A stretch of 64,000 nt of DNA from Actinorugispora endophytica (lineage in GTDB: Bacteria > Actinomycetota > Actinomycetes > Streptosporangiales > Streptosporangiaceae). Below are positions 27,527 through 36,074 of this stretch, piece after piece; position 1 is the first letter of the stretch; each line of letters opens with the position of its first letter. Position numbers and translations under genes: made by a program. The notes under the pieces were generated by a model. That model saw nothing but the letters and a program-made list of their open reading frames with translations. It ran no database searches and was not told where the DNA came from. The DNA lies in NCBI RefSeq assembly GCF_004363075.1, contig NZ_SNYN01000015.1, positions 1-64,000 on the forward strand, read 5' to 3'.

Positions 27527-28390
27527 GTGACCGAAGAGACCGAAGACAGGGACCGGAACATCGAACCGGGAACCGGGCTGGTGCCCGTCGGCGACGCGGA
27601 GGTGGGTGAACTCGTCACCCGGCTGGTCGCCGACGACGGAACCGACAAGGAGGGGCGCGCCCGGCTGCTGGGGCGGCTCTCCGCGGCGCTGGCCCGCAGC
27701 GCGCGCACCGCCGGAGCCAGGAGCCTGGCGGGCGGACGCTGGCTGACCGACCTGTTCACCGAGGAGATCGCGCCGCGCATCCCGGTCCGCGACCGCGAGA
27801 CCCTGGTCCGCCACCACAAGGGCCTTGAGGGCGAGGAGCTCGCCGACGCGCTGGAGCGCACCGCGACCAACGCCACCACCGCCGTGGGCGCGGCGGGCGG
27901 GGCGCTGGCGGCGGTCCAGTTCACCGCGCCGCCGCTGCTGCTCACGGTGCCCGCCCAGATCGTCGCCGAGACCGTCGTGGTCGCGGCGATCGAGGTCAAG
28001 CTCATCGGCGAGCTGCACGAGGTCTACGGGGCGCCGGCCAGGGGCGGCTCCCTGCAGAGGACCTCCGGCTACCTGCTCTCGTGGGCCAGGCGGCGCGGCA
28101 TCAACCCGGCCCAGATGACCGAGTCGCTCACGGTCGCCCTGGGGTCGGCCGCCAAGACCGCGCTGCGCAACCGTCTGATGAAGCTGCTGGGCCGCCACGT
28201 GACCACGCTCGGCCCCTACCTGACCGGAGCCGTGGCGGGAGGGACGCTGAACCGCGTCGGGACCCGCGGCATGGCCAAGGCCGTGCGCGCCGACCTGCGC
28301 TCGGTGGCGCTTCCCGGAGCCGGGGGCATGGCCACGGTGACCCCGCTGTCCCAACCCGCGCACCGCAGGAGCCTGGACGGCGGTCACTAG
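27527..28390 (+). CDS. Conserved actinobacterial protein of unknown function (EcsC-like hydrophobic core)
   Basis: 287 aa, GTG start after GAAGGGGA. The acidic N-terminus is followed by a helical region, a hydrophobic Gly/Ala-rich segment (about 118-150, NATTAVGAAGGALAAVQFTA then PAQIVAETVVVAAIEVKLIG) and a second one near the end (LGPYLTGAVAGGTLNRVG). The arrangement of two Gly-rich amphipathic helices is reminiscent of EcsC-family proteins, but I cannot confirm membership. The TAG stop (28388-28390) lies inside the CTAG end of intergenic repeat C. Confidence 0.75.
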   Translation: MTEETEDRDRNIEPGTGLVPVGDAEVGELVTRLVADDGTDKEGRARLLGRLSAALARSARTAGARSLAGGRWLTDLFTEEIAPRIPVRDRETLVRHHKGLEGEELADALERTATNATTAVGAAGGALAAVQFTAPPLLLTVPAQIVAETVVVAAIEVKLIGELHEVYGAPARGGSLQRTSGYLLSWARRRGINPAQMTESLTVALGSAAKTALRNRLMKLLGRHVTTLGPYLTGAVAGGTLNRVGTRGMAKAVRADLRSVALPGAGGMATVTPLSQPAHRRSLDGGH

Positions 28391-28952
28391 GGAGTCTCCG
28401 GCGCGGGAATGATTCTTGTACCGGTGCTTCGGGGGTCTTTCGGCCCCGCGCCACGCGGTTCGAGAGGTCACGGCGGGCGGCGACGGCGGGCGGGGGCCGG
28501 GGCCGCACCCACGGTGTCCGGTGCGTGAGGGTTCCGTTGACGGTCGTGGGCTTTCTGCCCGTTTCGGGGCCGGGAAGGGCGGAAAGCCCGTGATCATTCC
28601 GGGTGGGGGCGGAACCGGCCCTCGAATGTCCGGTGATCTTGCTGTTTTCCCCACGGAATCCTTGGTTTCAGGGGGAAACAGCAAGATCATCAACGGAAAC
28701 CACGCGAAACGGACGTCGTGGGCGCGGCCCCGACCCCCACCCGCCGTCGCCGCTCGCCGTGACCCCGCGATCCGCGTGACAGGAGGCCGAAATGTCACCG
28801 AAGCACCGGAGGGAACGCCAGGAAACGGACGCCTTCCCGCAGCCCGGGGCCCCGCCCGTCGTCGCCGCCCCGTCACCGCGCGCACGAGAACACCCCGACG
28901 ATCCGGTCGGCGGACTCCCGGCGCCGAATCACCCCCGCGACGGAAATCCCAT
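28387..28952. repeat. CTAG-family intergenic repeat, copy C (composite, about 565 bp)
   Basis: The left end CTAGGGAGTCTCCGGCGCGG starts at 28387 and supplies the upstream gene's stop. There are two central hairpins: GGGCTTTCTGCCC (28548-28560) with GGGCGGAAAGCCC (28577-28589), and TGATCTTGCTGTTTTCCCC (28634-28652) with 28671-28689 (one G-T pair). Two successive right arms follow; the first carries GCGCGGCCCCGACCCCCACC and the second GACGATCCGGTCGGCGGACTC. It ends at ...CACCCCCGCGACGGAAATCC (to 28952). It looks like one element nested in, or fused to, another. Confidence 0.7.
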
Positions 28953-29121
28953 GGTGCGGTGACCACAGGCGTTCGTCGGGTCGGAGGGCGAGAAGCCCCT
29001 CCGTGAGCGGCAGCGGCCTCGGACCGCCGCCGGTGGCCGGGGAGGGTCACCAGGCCGCCCCGGCGAACGTCTCCGGCCGGAGCGCCGGGGGCTCCCGGGG
29101 TTTCCGGCGCGGAAGCGCGGC

Positions 29122-29153
29122 GGGGGACGGCGGGAGTGCTCCCGCCGTCCCCC
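29122..29153. terminator. Terminator hairpin after the DUF4235 gene
   Basis: Perfect 15-bp stem GGGGGACGGCGGGAG (29122-29136) with 29139-29153, lying 17 nt beyond the stop of the minus-strand gene. Confidence 0.8.
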
Positions 29154-29170
29154 GAACCGGACCCGGAGGG

Positions 29171-29455
29171 TCAGACCGGCAGGTCCTTGATGTCGCGGTG
29201 CCGGCGCGGCGCGAACCGCTTGTGCACGGTGCGCACCACCAGGACGCGGGCCACCTCCATGCCCACGCCGGTGACCACGGCCCAGCCGAGAGCCTCGCCC
29301 AGGCTGATGTCGGGCGCCTCGGGGTCGGCCGGGGGCTCCTTGCCCACGGCCTTGGTCCAGGCGAGGGTCAGGGCCTTGCGGGTCACGTAGGCGGCGGCCA
29401 GCGCGGCCACGCCTCCGACGATCCGGGCGGTGAGGTCACCATCCTTGTCTGCCAT
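29171..29455 (-). CDS. DUF4235 membrane protein
   Basis: 94 aa. Two hydrophobic helices (about 11-32, ARIVGGVAALAAAYVTRKAL; and about 51-72, SLGEALGWAVVTGVGMEVAR) are followed by a basic tail VHKRFAPRRHRDIKDLPV. This is the DUF4235 pattern of small actinobacterial membrane proteins; function unknown. It is divergent from valS with about 210 bp between starts. Confidence 0.9.
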   Translation of the reverse strand: MADKDGDLTARIVGGVAALAAAYVTRKALTLAWTKAVGKEPPADPEAPDISLGEALGWAVVTGVGMEVARVLVVRTVHKRFAPRRHRDIKDLPV

Positions 29456-29663
29456 ATGCGTTCAGTCGCCTTCCGTTTCGGCGTCGGTCGTCAGCGGGGA
29501 ACGGGAAACACTGACCGAAATACTGCCACGCCCGGGGCCGCCGCCGCAGGGCGCGGCCGCTCAGGGTGTCGGGGCGGCCGCCCGGGGACCGGGGACCGGG
29601 AGCGCCGCGGGGCCTGTGGACAACCGGAGCGATCATGCGCGCGGGGCCAATACCATTACCTCT

Positions 29664-32237
29664 ATGACCAACCGCTCTCGTTCCTTCAACGTGCCTGAGA
29701 AGCCTTCGCTCGACGGTATCGAGGCGAAATGGGTGGACGCCTGGGACGAGTCCGGCGTCTACCACTTCGACCGCTCCCGGAGCCGGGAGGAGATCTTCTC
29801 GATCGACACCCCGCCGCCCACCGTCTCGGGCTCGCTGCACATCGGGCACGTCTTCTCCTACACCCACACCGACACCGTCGCCCGCTTCCAGCGGATGAAC
29901 GGCAAGGCCGTCTTCTACCCGATGGGCTGGGACGACAACGGCCTGCCCACCGAGCGCCGGGTGCAGAACTACTACGGGGTCCGCTGCGACCCGTCGATCG
30001 CCTACGACCCGGACTTCACCCCGCCGGCCAAGCCCGACGCCAAGCGACAGGTCCCGATCTCCCGGCGCAACTTCATCGAGCTCTGCGACCGGCTCACCGC
30101 CGAGGACGAGAAGGTCTTCGAGGGGATCTGGCGCACCCTCGGCCTGAGCGTGGACTGGCGGCACACCTACGCCACCATCGACGACAACTCCCGCGCCGCC
30201 GCCCAGCGGGCCTTCCTGCGCAACCTCGCGCGCGGCGAGGCGTACATGGCCGAGGCGCCCACCCTGTGGGACGTCACCTTCCGCACCGCGGTGGCCCAGG
30301 CCGAGCTGGAGGACCGCGACCGCCCCAGCGCCTACCACAAGCTGGCCTTCCACCGCGACGGCGGCGAGCCGGTCCTGATCGAGACCACCCGCCCCGAGCT
30401 GCTGCCCGCGTGCGTGGCGCTGGTCGCCAACCCCGACGACGAGCGCTACCAGCCCCTGTTCGGCTCCACCGTGCGCACCCCGGTCTTCGGGGTCGAGGTC
30501 CCGGTCCTGGCGCACCGCCTGGCCGATCCCGAGAAGGGCTCGGGCATCGCCATGATCTGCACCTTCGGCGACCTCACCGACGTCACCTGGTGGCGCGAGC
30601 TCCAGCTTCCCACCCGGCCCATCGTCGGCTGGGACGGCCGCATCGTCGCCGACCCTCCCGCGGGCCTGGAGTCCGAGGCCGGGCGCGACGCCTACGCCAC
30701 GCTCGCGGGGGCCACCGTGCACACCGCGCGCGAGCGCGTGGTCGGGCTGCTGCGCGAGTCCGGCGACCTGATCGGCGAGCCCAGCAAGATCACCCACCCG
30801 GTCAAGTTCTACGAAAAGGGCGACAAGCCCCTGGAGATCGTCACCACCCGCCAGTGGTACATCCGCAACGGCGGACGCGACGCCGGGGTCCGCGAGGCGC
30901 TGCTGGAGCGCGGCCGCGAGCTCGCCTGGCACCCCGCGCACATGCGCAGCCGCTACGAGCACTGGGTGGGCGGGCTCAACGGCGACTGGCTGATCAGCCG
31001 CCAGCGCTTCTTCGGCGTGCCGTTCCCCGTCTGGTATCCGCTGGACGCCGAGGGCAACCCGCGCTACGACGAGCCCATCACCCCGGCGGAGTCGGCGCTG
31101 CCGGTCGACCCCAGCTCCGAGGCCCCCGAGGGCTACACCGAGGCCCAGCGCGGCGTGCCCGGCGGTTTCACCGGCGACCCCGACGTCATGGACACCTGGG
31201 CCACCTCCTCGCTGTCGCCGCAGATCGCCGCGGGCTGGGAGCGCGACCCCGACCTGTTCGAGCGGGTCTTCCCGATGGACCTCCGCCCGCAGGGCCAGGA
31301 CATCATCCGCACCTGGCTGTTCGCCACGGTGGTCCGCTCGCACTTCGAGCACGGTTCGCTGCCCTGGAGCACCGCGGGCATCTCCGGCTGGATCCTGGAC
31401 CCGGACCGCAAGAAGATGTCCAAGTCCAAGGGCAACGTCGTCACCCCCATCGACCTGCTGCAGAAGTACAGCTCCGACGCGGTCCGGTACTGGGCGGCCA
31501 GCGGCCGCCTGGGCACCGACACCGCGCTGGACGAGGGGCAGATGAAGGTCGGGCGGCGCCTGGCCATCAAGATCCTCAACGCGAGCAAGTTCGCGCTGTC
31601 GGTCGCGGGCGAGACGTCCGTCCCGGACCCCGCCGCCGTCACCGAGCCGCTGGACCGGTCGATGCTGGCGGCCCTCGCCGACGTCGTCGAGGACGCCACC
31701 GCGGCGTTCGAGGGGTACGACCACACCCGGGCGCTGGAGCGCACCGAGCGGTTCTTCTGGGACCTCTGCGACGACTACCTGGAGCTGGTCAAGACCCGCG
31801 CCTACGACACCGAGTCGGCGGCCGGGGCCTCGGCCCGCGCCGCGCTGCTCATCGCGCTGTCGGCGCTGCACCGCCTGTTCGCCCCGTTCCTTCCCTTCGT
31901 CGCCGACGAGGTCTGGTCGTGGTGGCAGGACGGCTCCGTGCACGCGGCGGCCTGGCCCTCGACCGGCGAGTTCCGGGCGGCCGCGGGCGACGGCGACCCC
32001 GCCGTGCTGACCGCCACCGCCGAGGTGCTGCGCGCGGTGCGCAAGGCCAAGTCCGAGGCCAAGCTGTCCATGCGCGCCGAGGTCGACCGGGTCGTCGTGC
32101 GCGGCAAGCAGGCCGAGAACGCGGGCCTGTCCCGGACCGACATCGCGGCCGCGGGCCGCGTCGGCGAACTGGGCTTCGAGACCAGCGACGACGCCGAACT
32201 GCGCGTCGAGGTGTCCCTGCCCGAGGCCGCGGAGTAG
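29664..32237 (+). CDS. valS: Valyl-tRNA synthetase, archaeal-like type
   Basis: 857 aa. HIGH motif SLHIGHVF with first His at residue 59; KMSKS motif at 584-588 (DRKKMSKSKGNVVTP). The editing domain lies between about 190 and 340. The segment MGWDDNGLPTERRVQNYYG is typical of the ValRS subtype found in archaea, Rickettsiales and a subset of actinobacteria rather than the common bacterial form; this is from memory of the family. The C-terminus lacks the long coiled-coil extension of E. coli ValRS and is short (ends RVEVSLPEAAE). It attaches valine to tRNA-Val. A terminator follows at 32254-32285. Confidence 0.95.
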   Translation: MTNRSRSFNVPEKPSLDGIEAKWVDAWDESGVYHFDRSRSREEIFSIDTPPPTVSGSLHIGHVFSYTHTDTVARFQRMNGKAVFYPMGWDDNGLPTERRVQNYYGVRCDPSIAYDPDFTPPAKPDAKRQVPISRRNFIELCDRLTAEDEKVFEGIWRTLGLSVDWRHTYATIDDNSRAAAQRAFLRNLARGEAYMAEAPTLWDVTFRTAVAQAELEDRDRPSAYHKLAFHRDGGEPVLIETTRPELLPACVALVANPDDERYQPLFGSTVRTPVFGVEVPVLAHRLADPEKGSGIAMICTFGDLTDVTWWRELQLPTRPIVGWDGRIVADPPAGLESEAGRDAYATLAGATVHTARERVVGLLRESGDLIGEPSKITHPVKFYEKGDKPLEIVTTRQWYIRNGGRDAGVREALLERGRELAWHPAHMRSRYEHWVGGLNGDWLISRQRFFGVPFPVWYPLDAEGNPRYDEPITPAESALPVDPSSEAPEGYTEAQRGVPGGFTGDPDVMDTWATSSLSPQIAAGWERDPDLFERVFPMDLRPQGQDIIRTWLFATVVRSHFEHGSLPWSTAGISGWILDPDRKKMSKSKGNVVTPIDLLQKYSSDAVRYWAASGRLGTDTALDEGQMKVGRRLAIKILNASKFALSVAGETSVPDPAAVTEPLDRSMLAALADVVEDATAAFEGYDHTRALERTERFFWDLCDDYLELVKTRAYDTESAAGASARAALLIALSALHRLFAPFLPFVADEVWSWWQDGSVHAAAWPSTGEFRAAAGDGDPAVLTATAEVLRAVRKAKSEAKLSMRAEVDRVVVRGKQAENAGLSRTDIAAAGRVGELGFETSDDAELRVEVSLPEAAE

Positions 32238-32253
32238 CGGCCGGGAACCGACC

Positions 32254-32285
32254 GGAGGCGCCCCGCGTTGACGTGGGGCGCCTCC
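32254..32285. terminator. Terminator hairpin after valS
   Basis: Perfect 11-bp stem GGAGGCGCCCC (32254-32264) with 32275-32285 and a 10-nt loop, 17 nt after the valS stop. Confidence 0.8.
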
Positions 32286-32310
32286 GCTGTTCGCGGTAGG
32301 CTCGGCCAGT

Positions 32311-32796
32311 GTGAGCAACGTTTCCCTCGACAGCACTCCGGTACGGGTCCGGATCCTGAGGATCGACCCCGACCTGCCGCCGCCCGCCTACGCCCATCCG
32401 GGGGACGCGGGGGCCGACCTGGCCACGGCGGAGGACGTCGTGCTGGACCCGGGCGAGCGTGCGACCGTGCGCACCGGCCTGGCCGTCGCGCTGCCGGACG
32501 GCTACGCGGCGTTCGTGCACCCCAGGTCGGGCCTTGCCGCGCGGTGCGGGCTGACCGTGGTGAACGCGCCCGGCACGGTCGACGCCGGATACCGGGGGGA
32601 GATCAGGGTGACCCTGCTCAACACGGACGCCACCACGCCGGTGAAGCTGACCCGGGGGGACCGCGTCGCCCAGCTGGTGATCCAGCGGGTCGAGCACGCG
32701 GTCTTCGTCGAAGTCGACGAACTCGGGGACTCGGCGCGCGGTGCCGGTGGGTTCGGCTCCACCGGCGGCCACGCCGTGCGGCCGGACCAGCGATGA
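32311..32796 (+). CDS. dut: dUTP diphosphatase
   Basis: 161 aa, GTG start. All five trimeric dUTPase motifs are visible: [14 protein letters not shown] (1), [18 protein letters not shown] (2), [17 protein letters not shown] (3), [13 protein letters not shown] (4) and a C-terminal [11 protein letters not shown] (5). Hydrolyses dUTP to dUMP and pyrophosphate, keeping uracil out of DNA and supplying dTMP synthesis. The start lies close to the valS terminator, so dut and the following DUF3710 gene probably form their own transcript. Confidence 0.96.
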   Translation: MSNVSLDSTPVRVRILRIDPDLPPPAYAHPGDAGADLATAEDVVLDPGERATVRTGLAVALPDGYAAFVHPRSGLAARCGLTVVNAPGTVDAGYRGEIRVTLLNTDATTPVKLTRGDRVAQLVIQRVEHAVFVEVDELGDSARGAGGFGSTGGHAVRPDQR

Positions 32797-32840
32797 ACGT
32801 CTCCCGGACGATCCGGGACACAAGGAAGAGGTGTTGAGGC

Positions 32841-33539
32841 GTGTTCGGACGCCGACGCAAGAAGAACGCCAAGAGCGGCGCTGACGACACCATCCCCGCC
32901 GTCGCACCCCGACAGAGCCCGGTGACGGAGCCGGCCAAGGAGGAGGACAGGTACCGCGCCCAGGGACCGTGGGACGCCTCCGAGAAGTCGTCCGAGGTGC
33001 AGCGGGTGGACCTGGGGGCCTTGCGCGTCCCGGTCGGCCCCGACATCGAGGTCCAGGTCAACGTCGCCAAGCAGCAGAACAAGGTCATCGGGGTGACCAT
33101 CGTCAACGGCCAGACGGCCTTGCAGGTGCAGCCGTTCGCCGCACCCAAGTCCAGCGGGCTGTGGGACGAGATCCGCGGTGAGATCGCCGCCGAGATCGCC
33201 CAGTCCGGGGGCAAGAGCGAGGAGTTCGACGGCACCTTCGGCCCCGAGCTGCGCACCATCCTGCCGGTACCGGGCAAGACCAACGACAAGGGCCAGCAGC
33301 TCGCCCAGCCCGCCCGCTTCATCGGCGTGGACGGGCCGCGCTGGTTCCTGCGCGGGGTGATCCGCGGGGAGGGATCAGTCCGGCCCGAGGCAGCGGCCAG
33401 GATCGAGGAGATCTTCGCGGGGATCGTCGTGGTCCGCGGCGACCTGCCGGTTCCGCCCCGGGAGCTGCTGGACCTCAAACTCCCCCAGCAGGCCAGGCCG
33501 GCGCCCGGGACGGCCGCGCAGCAGACCGCCAAGGAGTAG
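32841..33539 (+). CDS. DUF3710 protein
   Basis: 232 aa, GTG start 45 nt after dut. The basic N-terminus MFGRRRKKNAKSGADD is typical of the family. The core (about 45-205) has GPWDASEKSSEVQRVDLGAL, DIEVQVNVAKQQNKVIGVTI and DGPRWFLRGVIRGEGSV. DUF3710 genes follow dut in many actinobacteria; the role is unknown. In related genomes the run dut, DUF3710, OB-fold protein, DUF3159, TrkA is conserved. Here a serpin and a repeat stand between DUF3710 and DUF3159, and no OB-fold gene is seen. Confidence 0.95.
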   Translation: MFGRRRKKNAKSGADDTIPAVAPRQSPVTEPAKEEDRYRAQGPWDASEKSSEVQRVDLGALRVPVGPDIEVQVNVAKQQNKVIGVTIVNGQTALQVQPFAAPKSSGLWDEIRGEIAAEIAQSGGKSEEFDGTFGPELRTILPVPGKTNDKGQQLAQPARFIGVDGPRWFLRGVIRGEGSVRPEAAARIEEIFAGIVVVRGDLPVPPRELLDLKLPQQARPAPGTAAQQTAKE

Positions 33540-33543
33540 CGTC

Positions 33544-33584
33544 CCCGCCGACGGGGCCCGCACGGCGCGGACCCCGTCGGCGGG
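33544..33584. terminator. Terminator hairpin after the DUF3710 gene
   Basis: Perfect 13-bp stem CCCGCCGACGGGG (33544-33556) with 33572-33584. Confidence 0.8.
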
Positions 33585-33871
33585 CACGGCGGGCGGGACG
33601 AGGACGTCCGGCCACCGCGTGTGCGGGTGTGGACGACGAGCGGATGCCGATCCGACGGGAGACCCCAGCGGGCCATCGACGTCATCCGGCCGGTCACGGC
33701 CGCGGTCTTCACCCGGGAGGGGAGGAGCCGCCCGAGGCGGACCTGACCGACCGGCTCCGGGCCTGGGGCCGATCAGCGAGGGAAGGGCCACCGTCCCGCA
33801 ACATCCCTCGGGCACCGCGAGGAGTGACGACTCCGAGTGGGAGTCACCCGCCGACCCTCGGACACGGGACG
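33585..33871. other. Gene-free segment next to repeat D
   Basis: No convincing gene. A frame starting at GTG 33629 (MDDERMPIRRETPAG) runs into the repeat but lacks consistent coding bias after its first 30 codons and has no family signal. It may be a remnant of a gene deleted from the conserved DUF3710-DUF3159 interval. Confidence 0.35.
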
Positions 33872-33967
33872 CTAGGGAGCCTCCGGCGCGGGGGTGGTTC
33901 GGCGTGAGGCCGAAAGACCCCCGAAGCACCGGTGCCCGAATTCACCCCCGCGCCGGAGCTTCCCTAG
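33872..33967. repeat. CTAG-family intergenic repeat, copy D (96-bp minimal element)
   Basis: Both ends are intact and inverted: CTAGGGAGCCTCCGGCGCGG at 33872 and CCGCGCCGGAGCTTCCCTAG ending 33967. Only the outer arms remain (GGTGCTTCGGGGGTCTTTCGG on the minus strand, here written in part as GGTGCTTCGGGGGTC); the central hairpin is deleted. This copy defines the element's boundaries best. Its right end supplies the TAG stop of the serpin gene. Confidence 0.8.
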
Positions 33968-35073
33968 TCGCCCGCGGGGCCCGGGTCCTTCGGGTCGTTG
34001 ACGGTGCCCAGGAACAGGATCGCGTCGCGGCGGCGCAGGAGGACGAGGAAGGGCCGGTCCACGACGAAGGGCACCGGCGGGGGCGGCATCGCGCCCGCGG
34101 CGCGCATCATCATGACCGCGGTCGCGGCCGCGCCCTCGGCACCCTTCTCGTCGACCCGGAGCCGGGCCTGGTGGACGACGGAGTCCACCTTCAGCGGCAC
34201 GGGGGAGATCGCGGACAGGTCGGCGGCGTCGGTGAAGACGGTGCGCACCCCCGCGGAGTCCAGCACGTCGGTGAGCTCCTGGTGGTGGGTGACGTCGAAG
34301 CGGGGCAGGGCCAGGGCCACGGAGGTGTCGCGCGCGTCCCGGTACAGCGCGGTGAGCGTCCCGGCGTCCAGCGTGCTCCGGGAACCGGCCTCGGGTGGAA
34401 GCAGCACGTCCAGTACGAGGCCGTCCCGCCCCGGCAGGCTCACCATCCGCCAGTCCCCGGTCCGGGCGTGGGCCAGGCGCTCGACCCGGTGCATCAGCGC
34501 GGCGCGCCTGGTCCCCGAGGGGGCGTGGAAGGGGAGGTCGCGGGTGCGTCCGGGGTTGAACGGCTCGGTCCAGCGCATCTTCACCCACAGCGCGTTGACC
34601 AGGATCGACAGCACGTCAGCGGTGACGCTGCCGGGGGTGAGCAGATCGCTGATCATCCCGCGGGTGGTCTTGGCGACGTCGGAGTTGATCTCGGCCCGGA
34701 CCCCTTCGGGGTCGCCGCGGAAGTCCGCCGCCCGCAGGTCGGAGTCGGGGCGGGCGCGGACGCGCGACTCGAAGCCCGGCTCCACGGGCACGTCGTCGCG
34801 TACCCACAGGGCGGTCCGCGAGGCCAGTTCGGGTCCTCCGGCCACGGCCTCGTCGAGCGCGGCGAGCAGGCCGTCCAGGTCCGCGCCCAGCAGCGCGGTC
34901 AACTCCGAGCGGGTCCGCCCGTGGGCGCCGGCGGCCACGAGGCCCAGCGCGCACGCCACCGAGTAGGGCGACCACACGAAGCCCGGCCCGTCGCCCGCCC
35001 CCGACGCGGTCAACAGCTCGTGTACGCGGAGCGCGAACGCGACGTGGTCGGGGCGCGGGGCGGTGGCGGGCAT
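33964..35073 (-). CDS. Serpin-family protease inhibitor
   Basis: 369 aa, ATG with GAAGGAGT ribosome binding site. Serpin landmarks: FVWSPYSVACALGLVAAGAHG near residue 32 (in part), ILVNALWVKMRWTEPFNPG, and the hinge VDEKGAEGAAATAVMMM leading into the reactive loop, then PPVPFVVDRPFLVLLRRRDA and FLGTVNDP. The small residues of the hinge (GAEGAAATA) fit an inhibitory serpin; counting from the Glu at P17 puts the scissile bond near MMMRAA, so P1 is about Arg/Ala and the target could be trypsin- or elastase-like. No signal peptide is seen, so it should act inside the cell. Serpins are patchy in bacteria, and this one interrupts a conserved gene run, suggesting acquisition. Confidence 0.92.
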   Translation of the reverse strand: MPATAPRPDHVAFALRVHELLTASGAGDGPGFVWSPYSVACALGLVAAGAHGRTRSELTALLGADLDGLLAALDEAVAGGPELASRTALWVRDDVPVEPGFESRVRARPDSDLRAADFRGDPEGVRAEINSDVAKTTRGMISDLLTPGSVTADVLSILVNALWVKMRWTEPFNPGRTRDLPFHAPSGTRRAALMHRVERLAHARTGDWRMVSLPGRDGLVLDVLLPPEAGSRSTLDAGTLTALYRDARDTSVALALPRFDVTHHQELTDVLDSAGVRTVFTDAADLSAISPVPLKVDSVVHQARLRVDEKGAEGAAATAVMMMRAAGAMPPPPVPFVVDRPFLVLLRRRDAILFLGTVNDPKDPGPAGD

Positions 35074-35262
35074 CGGGTACTCCTTCGCGGAGAACGGCAC
35101 TCCTGGCGGTTCACACCCTAGGCGACGTACCGTGGGTAGCTCCAGAACGGTGTTCGCCCGCGTGGGCGCGCAGGTCCGGGCGCCGTCGACACTAGGCTGG
35201 ACGGCGCGGCAACCCTGTTGACCGCCTCCGTTCAGCGCGTCCCAGACTTCTCCAGGAGTGAA

Positions 35263-35982
35263 ATGACCGACCAGCGCCAGGGCGAGGTCTCCGAGAACAC
35301 CGTCGAGGAGGTCGTTCGAGGCCAACTGTCCAAGGCTCTGGGCGGCAAGCGCGGCATGGCGGAGGCGGCGGTGCCCACCATCGTCTTCACCGTCACCTAC
35401 CTGCTGGCCAACCGCTACGAGTTCGGCCCGGTCATGGGACTGGACAACCTCCGGATCGCGCTGGTCCTGGGCGTGGGCTCGGCCCTCGTGCTCGCCGCGG
35501 TCCGGCTCGCCCAGCGCTCCTCGGTGCAGTTCGTCTTCAACAGCCTGATCGGCATCGGCGTCGCCGCGTTCTTCGCGCTGCGCAGCGGGGAGGCCGAGGA
35601 CGCGTTCCTGCCGGGCATCATCTACAACGCCGTGTACGCGGTCGTGCTGATCCTGACCATCCTGATCCGCTGGCCGGCGATGGGCCTGCTCATCGGCGCG
35701 GTCACCGGGGACACCGGGGGCTGGCGGTCCGACCCCGCCGTCCTCAGGCTCAGCTCCCGGCTGACCTGGCTGCTGGTGCTGCCGTGCGTGGTGCGGGTCG
35801 TGGTGCAGTACCCGCTGTGGGCCTCGGGCGCGGTCGGCTGGCTGGGCGCGTCCAAGGTCCTGATGGGCTGGCCGCTCCAGGTCGCCGCGCTGGCCGCCAT
35901 GGTGTGGCTGCTGGCCCTGGGCCGCACCCCCATCGGGGGCTCCGTCCCCCACCAGGACCCCGGGGACGGTTCTCCCCGGTGA
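35263..35982 (+). CDS. DUF3159 membrane protein
   Basis: 239 aa, ATG after CCAGGAG. A short charged N-terminus is followed by six or so membrane helices. DUF3159 hallmarks are GGKRGMAEAAVPTIVFTVTY, QFVFNSLIGIGVAAFFALRSG (in part) and LPGIIYNAVYAVV. The family is conserved next to TrkA genes in actinobacteria, role unknown. It converges with the CE1759-type reductase across a hairpin at 35974-36042 that overlaps the gene's last codons. Confidence 0.94.
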   Translation: MTDQRQGEVSENTVEEVVRGQLSKALGGKRGMAEAAVPTIVFTVTYLLANRYEFGPVMGLDNLRIALVLGVGSALVLAAVRLAQRSSVQFVFNSLIGIGVAAFFALRSGEAEDAFLPGIIYNAVYAVVLILTILIRWPAMGLLIGAVTGDTGGWRSDPAVLRLSSRLTWLLVLPCVVRVVVQYPLWASGAVGWLGASKVLMGWPLQVAALAAMVWLLALGRTPIGGSVPHQDPGDGSPR

Positions 35983-36042
35983 TCTCGGTCCCTCCGGGGC
36001 TCGGAAGCGGTTGAGAGCCGGGAAGCGTCGAGACCACCGGGG
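35974..36042. terminator. Bidirectional terminator-like hairpin
   Basis: CCCCGGTGATCTCG (35974-35987) pairs with 36029-36042 with one mismatch; an inner stem CCGGGGCTC...GAGAGCCGG extends it. The outer arm starts inside the DUF3159 coding end. The word GGTGATCT is shared with the hairpins inside repeats B and C, so this may be a solo relative of those centres. Confidence 0.6.
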
Positions 36043-36074
36043 GAGGACCCCGCCCGGCCAAGGGCGGGGCGGGG

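Noticed and set aside
28387-28952. CRISPR-like or direct-repeat array in the repetitive intergenic region
   Set aside because: The repeats are inverted arms and hairpins of variable spacing; there are no regular spacers and no cas genes.
33629-33907. Frame beginning with GTG, MDDERMPIRRETPAG, as a small gene
   Set aside because: It runs through the conserved repeat end, shows weak coding bias and no recognisable family; at most a gene remnant.
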